NCBI GenBank assembly: GCA_021203145.1
Contig: JAJQBS010000047.1
Span: 1 to 38,981, forward strand
Origin: Lachnospiraceae bacterium
GTDB taxonomy: Bacteria > Bacillota > Clostridia > Lachnospirales > Lachnospiraceae
Length of the DNA stretch: 38,981 nt
Direction: 5' to 3'
Part shown: positions 7,373 through 15,591 of the stretch, one piece after another
Numbering within the stretch: the stretch's first letter is position 1
How the letters are laid out: each line of letters begins with the position of its first letter
Made by a program: the position numbers and the translations under genes
Notes under the pieces: model-generated
What the model saw: only the letters and a program-made list of their open reading frames with translations
Told to the model about the DNA's origin: nothing
Databases searched by the model: none

Positions 7373-9319
7373 TTACACGTAAGTCACCTTTTTCCCATGC
7401 CGCGCAATCTGTTTTTTCAGGTCATCAGGCATTTGAGATGACAGAATGATTTCCCTTATATTCCATGGAAGCGCATAATCATCAATCTCTTTTAGGCTGC
7501 CCGGCAGACTGATTCTGACCAGACCACTGCTGCCATCGAAAGCGCTCTTTCCGATCTTTGTAACTCCTTCCGGGATGGATATTTCACTCAACCTGTAGCA
7601 GCCTCTGAACGCACTGTCGCCGATCTCTCTGAGGCCGTCCGGGAACCGCACAAATTCCAGACCACGGCAGTTCCTGAATGTGTTTTCCTCGATTATCGTG
7701 ATTCCTTCCGGGATGACGATTCCGCTCAGATCCCAGCATTCTTCAAAGGCGCTGCTGCCGATTACAGACATGCGCGCCGGCATATGGATTTCGCTCATCT
7801 GATAGCAATCATAGAAGGCAGATTCGCCAATTTCATCCAGACTGTCCGGCAAATAAACGCTATGCAGATCCCTGCGGTCTCTGAACAGATTTTTTCGTAT
7901 TGTTTTCACATCCTCAGGCACATAAAGGCTTCCTCTCTTTGGAAATAAAGGAAGGCATAATGACAGCTCTGTGCTTACAGATAATTCCGAATATTTGACC
8001 TCCAGGTCACCGGGGAGGTGCAGCGTATACAAATGCCTGCAGCCAGAAAAAGCAATATTCAAAATCTGAGCCACCCAGTCTCGCCGCTGTGCCTGGCGGC
8101 TCATATCATAGATCGTGTGATTTTTTCCAGCCTTTACAATTCCGTCCGGAATGTAGAGTGTTTGAACAGAAACGGAGCCGGATTGTCCAAATGCCCGTTC
8201 TCCAATCTCCTCCAGAGTATCCGGCAGCCGGACCTTATCAAAGCCGCAGCCCCAGAAGGCTTCATCCCCAATTTCTGTAAGTCCCTCCGGAAAACAGATC
8301 CTGTGTAGAGAATAACAATTATAAAATGCTTTTTGATCTATTTTTTTCACCATTTCAGGAAGATGGACTTCTTTCAGAAAAATGCAGCCACTAAATGCTG
8401 ACGAAGGAATGGTAACCAGCTGATCCGGAAGTCTGATTTCCTTCAGCGACTTACAGCCCATAAAAGCACACTCGTCAATCGAATGAACGCTGTCCGGAAG
8501 ATGCATCTCCTTCAGGGAAGTGCAATTCACGAAAGCATATTTCTCAATAGTATGAATCCCATCTGGAAGTTCCACTTTTTCCAGTGCGGTACAGCCATCG
8601 AACAAGAAACTGCTAATGTGATTTACACTTTCCGGTATGACTACTTTTTTCAGCAAAACACAGCCCCGGAATGCGCCGGAACCAATTTTGCTTACATTCT
8701 CTGGTATGAGTATTTCCTTCAACGAAACACAGCCCTGGAATGCGTTTGATCCAATCTCACTTACACTGCCCGGTATATGAACCGATTCGAGCGCTCTGCA
8801 TCCATGAAACATATCATTCTCAATGGATAAAATGCCTTCTGGAAGGGATATAGTTCTCAAATCTTCACAGCCATTAAACATTTCTCTGTTAAACTGCGTA
8901 AGTCCATCCGGAATGGTAAGCTCGCTGATGGTTTCTCTGCATCGAAGGGTATAGCTCGTTGTACAGGTAGCGTCCCATTCAGCTCCACCATCATCATAGC
9001 TGGAGATCTCTTTTTTCTGCCCGATCAGCAGGATTCCTTCAAAGAAAAGAAGCTCTCCTCCTGTCCGTACTCCGCAGAAACGGCCATCCAATACGACTAG
9101 ATTATCGGTAGTAAATTCTTTCTTGCCGGTCCAGTCATTCAGCCCTAATGGCTGCCCCCATGTCACTTCCCATTCTTCCGATATGAGAATGTAGTAGTGA
9201 TCAGCCTCCTTTTGAATCCGTTCGGCATCTTCAGCGGAGTAAGTCTGCTGATAAAATTCCGGCACGGCATTTTCCTCCGGAATGGAGGCAATTGTCCAAA
9301 AGGTATTTGTCTTTTCCAT
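7373..9319 (-). CDS. BspA-type leucine-rich-repeat protein (LRR_5), no signal peptide
   Basis: A 648-residue protein. Residues 1 to about 130 form a non-repeat head with many acidic and aromatic residues. The rest is an array of about 17 repeats with a strict 23-residue period of the form I-x-I-P-x-x-V-x-x-I-G-x-x-A-F-x-G-C-x-x-L-x-x. It is interrupted once, around residues 390-460, by a longer irregular stretch. Such TpLRR/BspA repeats are usually on surface adhesins, but here there is no signal peptide, membrane segment or sortase motif, so it looks cytosolic. It starts 5 bp after the EutP-like gene with GGAAGGAA upstream, so it is probably the last gene of the microcompartment operon. Function unknown. 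Confidence 0.85.
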   Translation of the reverse strand: MEKTNTFWTIASIPEENAVPEFYQQTYSAEDAERIQKEADHYYILISEEWEVTWGQPLGLNDWTGKKEFTTDNLVVLDGRFCGVRTGGELLFFEGILLIGQKKEISSYDDGGAEWDATCTTSYTLRCRETISELTIPDGLTQFNREMFNGCEDLRTISLPEGILSIENDMFHGCRALESVHIPGSVSEIGSNAFQGCVSLKEILIPENVSKIGSGAFRGCVLLKKVVIPESVNHISSFLFDGCTALEKVELPDGIHTIEKYAFVNCTSLKEMHLPDSVHSIDECAFMGCKSLKEIRLPDQLVTIPSSAFSGCIFLKEVHLPEMVKKIDQKAFYNCYSLHRICFPEGLTEIGDEAFWGCGFDKVRLPDTLEEIGERAFGQSGSVSVQTLYIPDGIVKAGKNHTIYDMSRQAQRRDWVAQILNIAFSGCRHLYTLHLPGDLEVKYSELSVSTELSLCLPLFPKRGSLYVPEDVKTIRKNLFRDRRDLHSVYLPDSLDEIGESAFYDCYQMSEIHMPARMSVIGSSAFEECWDLSGIVIPEGITIIEENTFRNCRGLEFVRFPDGLREIGDSAFRGCYRLSEISIPEGVTKIGKSAFDGSSGLVRISLPGSLKEIDDYALPWNIREIILSSQMPDDLKKQIARHGKKVTYV

Positions 9320-9324
9320 ACAGA

Positions 9325-9849
9325 TTATTTCCTTCCCCCTGCGCCATCTTCTTTTCTTTCTTCCCAGTCGCGCAGTCCCAGCCTCTGGCGGGCCTTGGCT
9401 TCCTCCAGAGTAATTTTCTCCGGGGCGTCCTTTAAGTACTCCTGAAGCTCCAAAAGGCCTTCCCCGGTGACATTGTTGATACAGAAAATCCGCTCACAGT
9501 TGGCGTTTTCCAGCCACTGCCGCACCATCGGTATGTTGGCATAGGGCGAATCGACCTTCGTGATGATCCCGATGAGCGGCCGGTTGAGAAATGCGTTGCA
9601 ATTACAGGTAAAAATCGTAAAAGGCTCGTCGGCCGCGCATACAATTGCCACGACATCCGCCTCAAAAGAAAAACAGGCAAGTCCCACGCCGACCTGTTTG
9701 GACTCTGCGTACTCTCCAGGAGTGTCAATCATATCGTCGCCTGTATAGGTATATTGCGTTTTCTGGTAATGAAGCTCCTCTCCCTTCATCACCTGAGTCA
9801 GCGAAGTCTTCCCCGCCTCGCTTCTCCCCATCAGGAACATTTTTTTCAT
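9325..9849 (-). CDS. eutP: EutP/PduV-like small GTPase
   Basis: A 174-residue P-loop GTPase-like protein. G1 is GRSEAGKT at residues 8-15, G3 is DTPGEY at 42-47, and G4 is TKVD at 97-100. The MKKMFLMGRSEAGKTSLTQ opening is characteristic of EutP/PduV, proteins found in ethanolamine and propanediol microcompartment loci and proposed to link compartments to cell positioning or assembly. The ATG at 9849 is chosen over an in-frame GTG at 9864 because TGAGG lies nine bases before it and the family starts there. Upstream are two shell genes and downstream is the leucine-rich-repeat gene. Confidence 0.88.
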   Translation of the reverse strand: MKKMFLMGRSEAGKTSLTQVMKGEELHYQKTQYTYTGDDMIDTPGEYAESKQVGVGLACFSFEADVVAIVCAADEPFTIFTCNCNAFLNRPLIGIITKVDSPYANIPMVRQWLENANCERIFCINNVTGEGLLELQEYLKDAPEKITLEEAKARQRLGLRDWEERKEDGAGGRK

Positions 9850-9890
9850 TTGATATAGCCTCACAAATAAAGTAATCGAACAGGTTCCTT

Positions 9891-10322
9891 TCAGCTTTCC
9901 GTGATGTCGCAGACGGGAAAGTGCAACTCATCCCGGAAAAAAGTGGTCACCGCCTCGATAGAGGAGCGCACCTCGTCATGCCGCCCGGTCAGGATCAGTG
10001 CTCCGTTAAAACGATCCAGAAATCCGATCTCCACGCCGCCGTTCTTGATTGCGATATCCGCCGCGACGACAACTGCCTCCCAGGGTGTAAAATTCATAAA
10101 TCCGAGCGTTTCTCCGGTATGATCCTCCCCCTCGTGCACCCCGATATGCAGCCCGAGGGTCTGATAAACCTCCCGCCTGGATGTCCCGATCAGATGCGCC
10201 AGGCTCACCTCACAGCTCGGGACACGCACCCGCACAAGCCGGAGCGTCTCCCCGGGTTTTCTGTTGTCATAGTCATGAAAAATTTTACGGAGAAACTCTT
10301 CTCTGGTAAGTCTCTGATTCAT
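9891..10322 (-). CDS. BMC-domain shell protein, EutS/PduU type (second copy)
   Basis: A microcompartment shell protein of about 143 residues with the circularly permuted BMC fold of EutS/PduU. Diagnostic stretches are EVSLAHLIG, YQTLGL, GFMNFTPWEAVVVAADIAIK, GFLDRFNGALILTG and the closing FFRDELHFPVCDIT. It parallels the EutS copy upstream over the whole domain but has a longer, charged N-terminus (TREEFLRKIFHDYDN). The start at 10322 (MNQRLT) is preferred to 10364, which adds a cysteine-rich stretch with no ribosome site. Such proteins form hexameric shell tiles with a central beta barrel. It is 41 bp upstream of the EutP-like gene. Confidence 0.88.
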   Translation of the reverse strand: MNQRLTREEFLRKIFHDYDNRKPGETLRLVRVRVPSCEVSLAHLIGTSRREVYQTLGLHIGVHEGEDHTGETLGFMNFTPWEAVVVAADIAIKNGGVEIGFLDRFNGALILTGRHDEVRSSIEAVTTFFRDELHFPVCDITES

Positions 10323-10439
10323 CAATGTATCCCCATTTCGCCGACAGGTGCCTGGTTTGTCCATTTTCCACTGCTGCTTCTCTTCAGGCCAACAGGTGTC
10401 TTACACCTGCAGACCGAAATGCACATTACCGAATGCGAG

Positions 10440-10580
10440 CCACCTGTCAACAGTCAGTAGCTGCCAACAACTGAACACTGTCATCGGACTCTGACCGCCG
10501 AATATCAATCACTGTCCACTAATCACGGACTGCTAACGACCAGCCACATACCACTGACCACTAATCACTAATCGCTGACC
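10440..10580. repeat. Degenerate short repeats between the two shell genes
   Basis: The spacer between the two EutS-type genes is built of degenerate short units resembling CACTGACCACTAATCA, most regular at about 10545-10580. It has no open frame and no clear hairpin. It probably arose by slippage. Confidence 0.5.
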
Positions 10581-10581
10581 A

Positions 10582-10944
10582 CTATCTCTTTGTCAGCGGG
10601 CAGACGACATAGTGCAGCTCGTCCTTAAAGTAGCGAAGCACTTCCGTGAGTGCGCTCGTGACGTCTGAAATATCTCCCGATACGATCAGGGTTCCGGTAA
10701 AACGATCCGCGAACCCCAGGTAAACATCCCCGCTTTTCACTGCGATGTCGGAGGCAATCACGGCAGACTCCGGCGGCGTCATATTCATAATGCCGATCGC
10801 AGACGAACGGTAGTCAATCGCCGGATTCATCCCCAGCTTCTGATAGATAATCGGAGCAGGGCCTCCCATCACATGTGCAAGGGTAATCTCCTTGCCGGCA
10901 ACTGTCTCCTGCACAATCCGGATCTGATCTTTTCTGTTATCCAT
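10582..10944 (-). CDS. eutS: Microcompartment shell protein EutS
   Basis: A 120-residue protein matching EutS/PduU across its length: QETVAGKEITLAHVMG, IYQKLGM, AIGIMNMTPPESAVIASDIAVKSGDV, LGFADRFTGTLIVSGD and a C-terminal FKDELHYVVCP. EutS forms a bent hexameric shell tile in ethanolamine-type bacterial microcompartments. It is the first gene of a minus-strand operon (eutS, second shell gene, EutP-like, leucine-rich-repeat) behind a good promoter at 10986-11014. No ammonia-lyase, aldehyde dehydrogenase or other core enzyme is nearby, so the locus is a satellite or a remnant. Confidence 0.92.
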   Translation of the reverse strand: MDNRKDQIRIVQETVAGKEITLAHVMGGPAPIIYQKLGMNPAIDYRSSAIGIMNMTPPESAVIASDIAVKSGDVYLGFADRFTGTLIVSGDISDVTSALTEVLRYFKDELHYVVCPLTKR

Positions 10945-10985
10945 GTGAATCCCTCATTTCTTCCATATGGAGTTCTGATTCTGTT

Positions 10986-11014
10986 ATTCTACCATATATG
11001 ATTCCGATTGAAAA
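10986..11014 (-). promoter_or_regulatory. Promoter of the shell-protein operon
   Basis: Minus strand -35 TTTTCA (11009-11014), 17-nt spacer, extended TGG and -10 TAGAAT (10986-10991). The start would be about 35 nt before the eutS ATG. No EutV antiterminator hairpin pair is evident in this short leader. Confidence 0.65.
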
Positions 11015-11087
11015 GCCTTTTTTTGATTGTTTTTGTGTTTTTTTGCTTAATTATTGCCTGTTTATGTTGTTTTTAGCTGAATTTGCA

Positions 11088-11142
11088 TGTTGTTTTTGTT
11101 ATTCCGTCTGTATTCGCGTGTTGTTTTTGTTATTCCGTCTGT
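11088..11142. repeat. 24-bp T-rich direct repeat, 31-bp period
   Basis: Copies at 11088-11111 and 11119-11142 are identical. They lie in a gene-free AT-rich gap (10945-11361) between the divergent eutS and membrane-protein genes. Apart from the eutS promoter nothing else is visible in this gap. Confidence 0.75.
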
Positions 11143-11361
11143 TTCAGCCCTGGTACCAAACAGAAAGCGGAATGTGCAAGCTCTTTTTGCAATAAAAATT
11201 ACAGGTTTTTACTCGGTCAAAGCCCTGCACTGCTTCGCAAAAATAAGCAAAATCTGGAATTCATAAATCTTTTTTTCCCGCGCACACTATTGTCATCAAA
11301 CATGATGATCTCAGTTTTACTTTAGTCTGATTATCTGATCACCGGGAAGGGGGATCGCTCT

Positions 11362-11748
11362 ATGAAAAACCGTTTTTTCCGCTGCGGGATGTATGGCTGG
11401 TGCATGGAAGTGCTCTGGACCGGACTGCACTCTTTACTGAACCGGGATCCGAAGCTGATGGGATTCTCCTCACTGCGCATGTTCCCCATTTATGGCATGG
11501 CGTCCCTGATCGCTCCTCTTTCCCATGCGCTGAAAAAATTCAATACCTTTACACGGGGGCTTATCTACATGGTCTGCATTTTCACCGTAGAATTTGTCTC
11601 TGGCAGCTGGCTGAAAAAGCGAGGGCGATGTCCCTGGGATTACAGTGACTCACCCTGGCAGGTCAATGGTGTGATTCGGCTCGACTATGCGCCGATCTGG
11701 TTTCTGACCGGATTATTTTTTGAGAAAGCAGGGAAAAATGGAGGCTGA
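11362..11748 (+). CDS. Small membrane protein, CmpB-like (putative ABC-transporter type IV family)
   Basis: A 128-residue, mostly hydrophobic protein with about four membrane segments. The N-terminal GWCMEVLWTGLHS, the central LRMFPIYGMASLIAPL and the C-terminal CPWDYSDSPWQVNGVIRLDYAPIW resemble the membrane family labelled putative ABC-transporter type IV (CmpB). Its members share the WDYS and N-G-x-I/V-x-L features but have no proven transport role. The ATG follows a GGGGG purine run by eight bases. It is a single gene closed by a strong hairpin that overlaps its stop codon. Confidence 0.72.
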   Translation: MKNRFFRCGMYGWCMEVLWTGLHSLLNRDPKLMGFSSLRMFPIYGMASLIAPLSHALKKFNTFTRGLIYMVCIFTVEFVSGSWLKKRGRCPWDYSDSPWQVNGVIRLDYAPIWFLTGLFFEKAGKNGG

Positions 11749-11760
11749 ACCTCCATTTTT
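11734..11760. terminator. Bidirectional terminator
   Basis: A perfect 11-bp stem, AAAAATGGAGG with CCTCCATTTTT, and a 5-nt loop. The stop codon of the plus-strand gene (TGA, 11746-11748) is inside the loop. The minus-strand gene ends at 11759, so both convergent genes use the same hairpin, with A/T runs on each side. Confidence 0.9.
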
Positions 11761-11977
11761 ATTTTTCAAGATTTTCCACTACAACTCCCAGTGCTTCCAG
11801 TTTCGCCCTCGCAATCTTGAGCTGATATTGCAATTCTTCATCCCTGTCTGCCGACTTCAGGATTCTCTGCAATTTTGAATATTCCTCTATCAGAAGCGTC
11901 ATTAGTACTTTTTCTGTCACTTCTATCCCCTCCATATCTATCAATCTCGCTTTTCCGATATGATTATGCTGCTCCAT
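11759..11977 (-). CDS. Small coiled-coil protein, unknown function
   Basis: A 72-residue protein with heptad-like leucines through VLMTLLIEEYSKLQRILKSA and QYQLKIARAKLEALGVVVENL, suggesting one or two amphipathic helices. There are no cysteines and no signal. A second start at 11935 (MEGIEVTEKV) is possible; neither ATG has a strong ribosome site. It converges with the membrane-protein gene at the shared hairpin. I do not recognise the family. Confidence 0.55.
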   Translation of the reverse strand: MEQHNHIGKARLIDMEGIEVTEKVLMTLLIEEYSKLQRILKSADRDEELQYQLKIARAKLEALGVVVENLEK

Positions 11978-12102
11978 CCAGGTTTAAAAGCTACTTCTGC
12001 TATTGACTTCGCTCTGTTTTTCTATATTCATTCTAATATAGCCCCCGGAAGAAGTCAATCATAAGTGAAAAGGAACCAAAATTGATAATATGCAATGAAA
12101 AT

Positions 12103-12138
12103 ATGACGCCCACCGCGCTTTTGCGCGATGAACGTCAT
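12103..12138 (-). terminator. leuS terminator
   Basis: On the minus strand ATGACGTTCATCGCGC pairs with GCGCGGTGGGCGTCAT around an AAAA loop, followed by ATTTTCATT. It lies about 45 bp after the leuS stop. It has two internal mismatches but a long stem. Confidence 0.75.
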
Positions 12139-12180
12139 AATATTCATTGTAAAGTCATTTCCACCCGGACATCTGCCCTG

Positions 12181-14598
12181 TCACGGTTTCACGACAATGT
12201 TCACAATCTTCTTCGGCACATAAATCTCTTTGACCACAGTACCGGCAAGCTTTGCTCCGAGTGCTTCCTTCCCTTTCGCGATCGCGTCGTCCTTTGAGAT
12301 GTCGACTGGAATGGAGATGACGACTTTGGTCTTGCCATTGATCTGTACCGGAATCTCGATCTCGTCATCCTTCATGGCCTCCTCGTCCGCCGTCGGCCAG
12401 GTGGTGTGGAAGACAGAATCGGTGTGTCCATACATCTCCCAGAGTTCCTCGGTAATGTGCGGGGCAAACGGGGCGAGTAGCCGGATAAAGGTCTCAATGG
12501 TCTCGCGGTCGATGCCGCCGGATCTTCTGGAAATGTCGATGAGCTTGTTGTTGTATTCCATGAAGCCGGAGATCACAGTGTTCAGGCTGAAGCTTTCCAG
12601 GCGCTGCGTGATGTCGTACACCAGCTTGTGGCGCGTCTTGACCATCTCAGCCGTCTCCGGCACATTCGCCGCAAGGCTGTCGCAGGCAAGCTTCCAGAAA
12701 CGGTTCAGGAAACGATATACGCCGTCGATGCCGCGGTCGTCCCACTCAGCGTCGAGCTCGGGCGGTCCCACGAACAGCTCATACATGCGCAGAGAGTCGC
12801 AGCCATAGTCGCGCACCAGGTCGTCCGGCGCCACGACATTGCCCTTGGACTTGCTCATCTTGATGCCGTTTTTGCCGGTGATCATACCCTGATTGAAGAG
12901 CTTCTGGAACGGCTCGTCAAAATCAATCACGCCGATGTCGCACAGGAACTTGGTATAAAAGCGTGAATACAGAAGGTGCAGCACCGCGTGCTCCACGCCG
13001 CCAATGTACATGTCGACCGGCAGGTATTTGTCTGCTTTTTCTCTGGATACCAGCTCTTTGTCATTTTTATTGTCCACGTAGCGCAGGAAGTACCAGGAGG
13101 AGCCGGCCCACTGCGGCATGGTATTGGTCTCGCGCTTCGCATCAGCGCCGCAGACGGGGCATTTGCAATTGACCCACTCGTCGATCGCGGCCAGCGGCGA
13201 TTCACCCGTGCCGGTCGGCTCATAGAACTCGACCTCCGGCAGGCGCAGTGGCAGCTCTTCCTCCGGCACCGGGACATTGCCGCAGTGCGGGCAGTGAATG
13301 ATCGGAATCGGCTCGCCCCAGTAGCGCTGTCGGGAGAATACCCAGTCACGCAGCTTGTAGTTCACCGTTGCGCGACCGATGCCCATCTTCTCAATGATAT
13401 GAGGTGCTTCTTTTTTCAGTACGGCGGACTCCATGCCGTTCCAGTCGCCGGAATTGATCATGGTGCCGGACGCGGCGGTGTAGGCCTCCGTCATATGTTC
13501 GATCTCCTGTCCATCCTTCGCGATAACCTGAATGATCGGGAGGTTGAACTTCATCGCAAACTCAAAGTCGCGGTCGTCATGTGCCGGTACGCACATGATT
13601 GCGCCGGTACCATAATCCGCCAGTACATAATCAGAAAGCCAGATCTGAATCTTTTTGCCGTTCAGCGGGTTGATCGCGTAGGAGCCGGTGAAAACGCCGG
13701 TCTTCTCTTTGTCCTGCATACGGTCGACATTCGAGCGCATTGAGGAGTCAAAAATATACTGTTCCACTGCTTCCTTCGTCTCCGGCGTTGCCAATGACGC
13801 AGAAAGCGCATGCTCCGGCGCCAGTACCATGAACGTCGCTCCATGCAGGGTATCCGGGCGGGTGGTGTAAACAGTGATCTTCTCGTCACGTCCCTCAATC
13901 GGGAATTCCACCTCAGCACCGTAGGATTTGCCGATCCAGTCGGTCTGCATCTTCTTGACCTTCTCCGGCCAGTCCAGCTTGTCCAGGTCGTTAAGCAGGC
14001 GATCCGCGTATTTCGTGATACGCAGCATCCACTGGCGCAGATTCTTCTTCGTCACCGGGGAACCGCAGCGCTCGCAGCAGCCGTTGACCACTTCCTCATT
14101 CGCCAGGCCGGTCTTGCAGGACGGGCACCAGTTGATCGGGAACTCCTTTTCATATGCGAGGCCCTCCTTGAACATCTTCACGAAAATCCACTGCGTCCAC
14201 TTATAAAACTCCGGATCAGTCGTGTTCACTTCACGGTCCCAGTCGTAAATCGCGGAAATATCGTTGATCTGCTTTTTAATATTTCTGACATTCTCAGCGG
14301 TCGAAATCGCCGGATGGATGTGTTTCTTAATCGCGTAATTCTCCGCCGGCAGCCCGAACGCGTCCCAACCCATCGGATGAATCAGGTAATAGCCCTGCAT
14401 CAGCTTGTATCTGCTCCAGACATCTGAGATCACGTACCCTCTCCAGTGGCCTACATGAAGGCCGTTCCCCGATGGATAAGGAAACATATCCAGACAGTAA
14501 TATTTCGGCTTCCTGCCATCATCCACGTTCACCGGGTGCTCCTCCCAGTGCGCTCTCCATTTCTGCTCGATGGCTCTGTGATTATACGGTGCTGCCAT
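12181..14598 (-). CDS. leuS: Leucine--tRNA ligase
   Basis: LeuRS charges tRNA-Leu. The 805-residue protein has the class I HIGH variant HVGH at residues 48-51 (FPYPSGNGLHVGHWRGY), and the KMSKS loop KMSKSKGNVV. It also has the bacterial CP1 editing domain with TTRPDTLHGATFMVLAPEH and GTGAIMCVPAHDDRDFEF, and zinc-like cysteine pairs in the ZN1 region (CPSC/CERC). Other landmarks are NWCPSC, MPQWAGSSWYFLRY and a complete C-terminal tail. The ATG at 14598 has GGAGGAG 12 bases upstream. A reading from 14622 adds eight residues without a ribosome site. It has its own promoter and terminator. Confidence 0.97.
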   Translation of the reverse strand: MAAPYNHRAIEQKWRAHWEEHPVNVDDGRKPKYYCLDMFPYPSGNGLHVGHWRGYVISDVWSRYKLMQGYYLIHPMGWDAFGLPAENYAIKKHIHPAISTAENVRNIKKQINDISAIYDWDREVNTTDPEFYKWTQWIFVKMFKEGLAYEKEFPINWCPSCKTGLANEEVVNGCCERCGSPVTKKNLRQWMLRITKYADRLLNDLDKLDWPEKVKKMQTDWIGKSYGAEVEFPIEGRDEKITVYTTRPDTLHGATFMVLAPEHALSASLATPETKEAVEQYIFDSSMRSNVDRMQDKEKTGVFTGSYAINPLNGKKIQIWLSDYVLADYGTGAIMCVPAHDDRDFEFAMKFNLPIIQVIAKDGQEIEHMTEAYTAASGTMINSGDWNGMESAVLKKEAPHIIEKMGIGRATVNYKLRDWVFSRQRYWGEPIPIIHCPHCGNVPVPEEELPLRLPEVEFYEPTGTGESPLAAIDEWVNCKCPVCGADAKRETNTMPQWAGSSWYFLRYVDNKNDKELVSREKADKYLPVDMYIGGVEHAVLHLLYSRFYTKFLCDIGVIDFDEPFQKLFNQGMITGKNGIKMSKSKGNVVAPDDLVRDYGCDSLRMYELFVGPPELDAEWDDRGIDGVYRFLNRFWKLACDSLAANVPETAEMVKTRHKLVYDITQRLESFSLNTVISGFMEYNNKLIDISRRSGGIDRETIETFIRLLAPFAPHITEELWEMYGHTDSVFHTTWPTADEEAMKDDEIEIPVQINGKTKVVISIPVDISKDDAIAKGKEALGAKLAGTVVKEIYVPKKIVNIVVKP

Positions 14599-14623
14599 TT
14601 TCTTTTCACTCCTCCAATTCATT

Positions 14624-14734
14624 GCGCCATGTACGCGCGGCTCTCCATGATATGTCCTGCATCAATCTGAATGTAGGACGAAAGCCGCACCAATGCGCTC
14701 CGGCGCCATTTCGTATGCGTGGCTCTCCACATAC
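14624..14734 (-). repeat. Imperfect direct repeat in the leuS leader
   Basis: About 30 nt recur at 14624-14653 and 14703-14734, sharing GGAGAGCC and ATGGCGC. The promoter-proximal copy folds into CGTATGTGG/CCACGCATACG. Both lie in the 185-nt leuS leader. No T-box AGGGTGGNACCGCG sequence is present, so this is not an obvious tRNA-sensing leader. Confidence 0.55.
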
Positions 14735-14790
14735 GCCCTTCTCCCGCAGCAGGGAACCTGCCGCAGAAGTAATCGTTTTGTTCACAGGCT

Positions 14791-14820
14791 ATTCTATGAC
14801 AGAGAATGGGCGTTTGTCAA
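14791..14820 (-). promoter_or_regulatory. leuS promoter
   Basis: Minus strand -35 TTGACA (14815-14820), 18-nt spacer, -10 TAGAAT (14791-14796). The leader before the leuS ATG is about 185 nt. Positions 14821-14995 hold nothing else that I can name. Confidence 0.72.
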
Positions 14821-15061
14821 GGGATTTGTGATTATGTGATTATGGGTTACAGATCACACCTGCAGAGGAAGAAATAACATAAAATTGGTCATGACGTGAC
14901 CTGTAACGATTATGGCTGATCGCAGCAAAATATTTTTACCTTCAGGTTCCGGTTTTATCTTGCATGATACGGGCATTTTATGATACCATCCCGTCATGAT
15001 GAATACAGACCTGACAAAAGATTATCAGGGAATCAGCATGCTGTATAGAAAGGAAAATATG

Positions 15062-15514
15062 ATGTCAGGACAATACAATTTTTATGGATGGGAACACGCA
15101 ACCGTGCCCGCAGTCACCGATCAGTATGCAGGGATCCGCACCCCGTGGGATCTGTACGACGCCTTATCCGAAATCTGGTGCGCCGACACCTGCGCGCCCA
15201 GGATGCGCGCCGACTGGACGCCGGAGAACAAAACGTTGGGGCAGTGCTCTATAACCGCATTTCTGGCACAGGATATTTTTGGCGGTGATGTTTATGGAAT
15301 CCTGCGGCCGGGCGGGAACTATCATTGCTATAACGTGATCGGGACATGCGTTTTTGATCTGACGAGCGAGCAGTTTCGGGAAGAATCGCTGAATTATTCC
15401 GGCAATCCGCTCCAGTCAAGAAATGTGCATTTTGCAAAAGAGGAAAAGCGGCTGCGATATGAAAAGCTGAAGTCAGACCTGCTGGCAGCCTCCTGTAAGA
15501 AAGGAAGCATGTAG
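15062..15514 (+). CDS. YunG-like protein, unknown function
   Basis: About 150 residues. The block WTPENKTLGQCSITAFLAQ, followed by FGGDVYGI, GNYHCYNVIG and FDLTSEQF, resembles the YunG family, whose members keep the GQC.. and DLT..QF signatures. The conserved Cys and His could form a papain-like pair, but no activity is established. ATGs occur at 14996, 14999, 15059 and 15062. AGAAAGGA lies seven bases before the last, which I prefer. It is a single plus-strand gene with no partners. Confidence 0.75.
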   Translation: MSGQYNFYGWEHATVPAVTDQYAGIRTPWDLYDALSEIWCADTCAPRMRADWTPENKTLGQCSITAFLAQDIFGGDVYGILRPGGNYHCYNVIGTCVFDLTSEQFREESLNYSGNPLQSRNVHFAKEEKRLRYEKLKSDLLAASCKKGSM

Positions 15515-15591
15515 ACTGGCAGGCGGAAGTATCTGTATCTATATTTATATTTTTCCTGTAAGCTTTCGTATACACAGGAGAGCGTTATTAT

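Noticed and set aside
14599..14790. T-box leader of leuS
   Set aside because: The AGGGTGGNACCGCG antiterminator sequence and specifier-loop landmarks are not visible.
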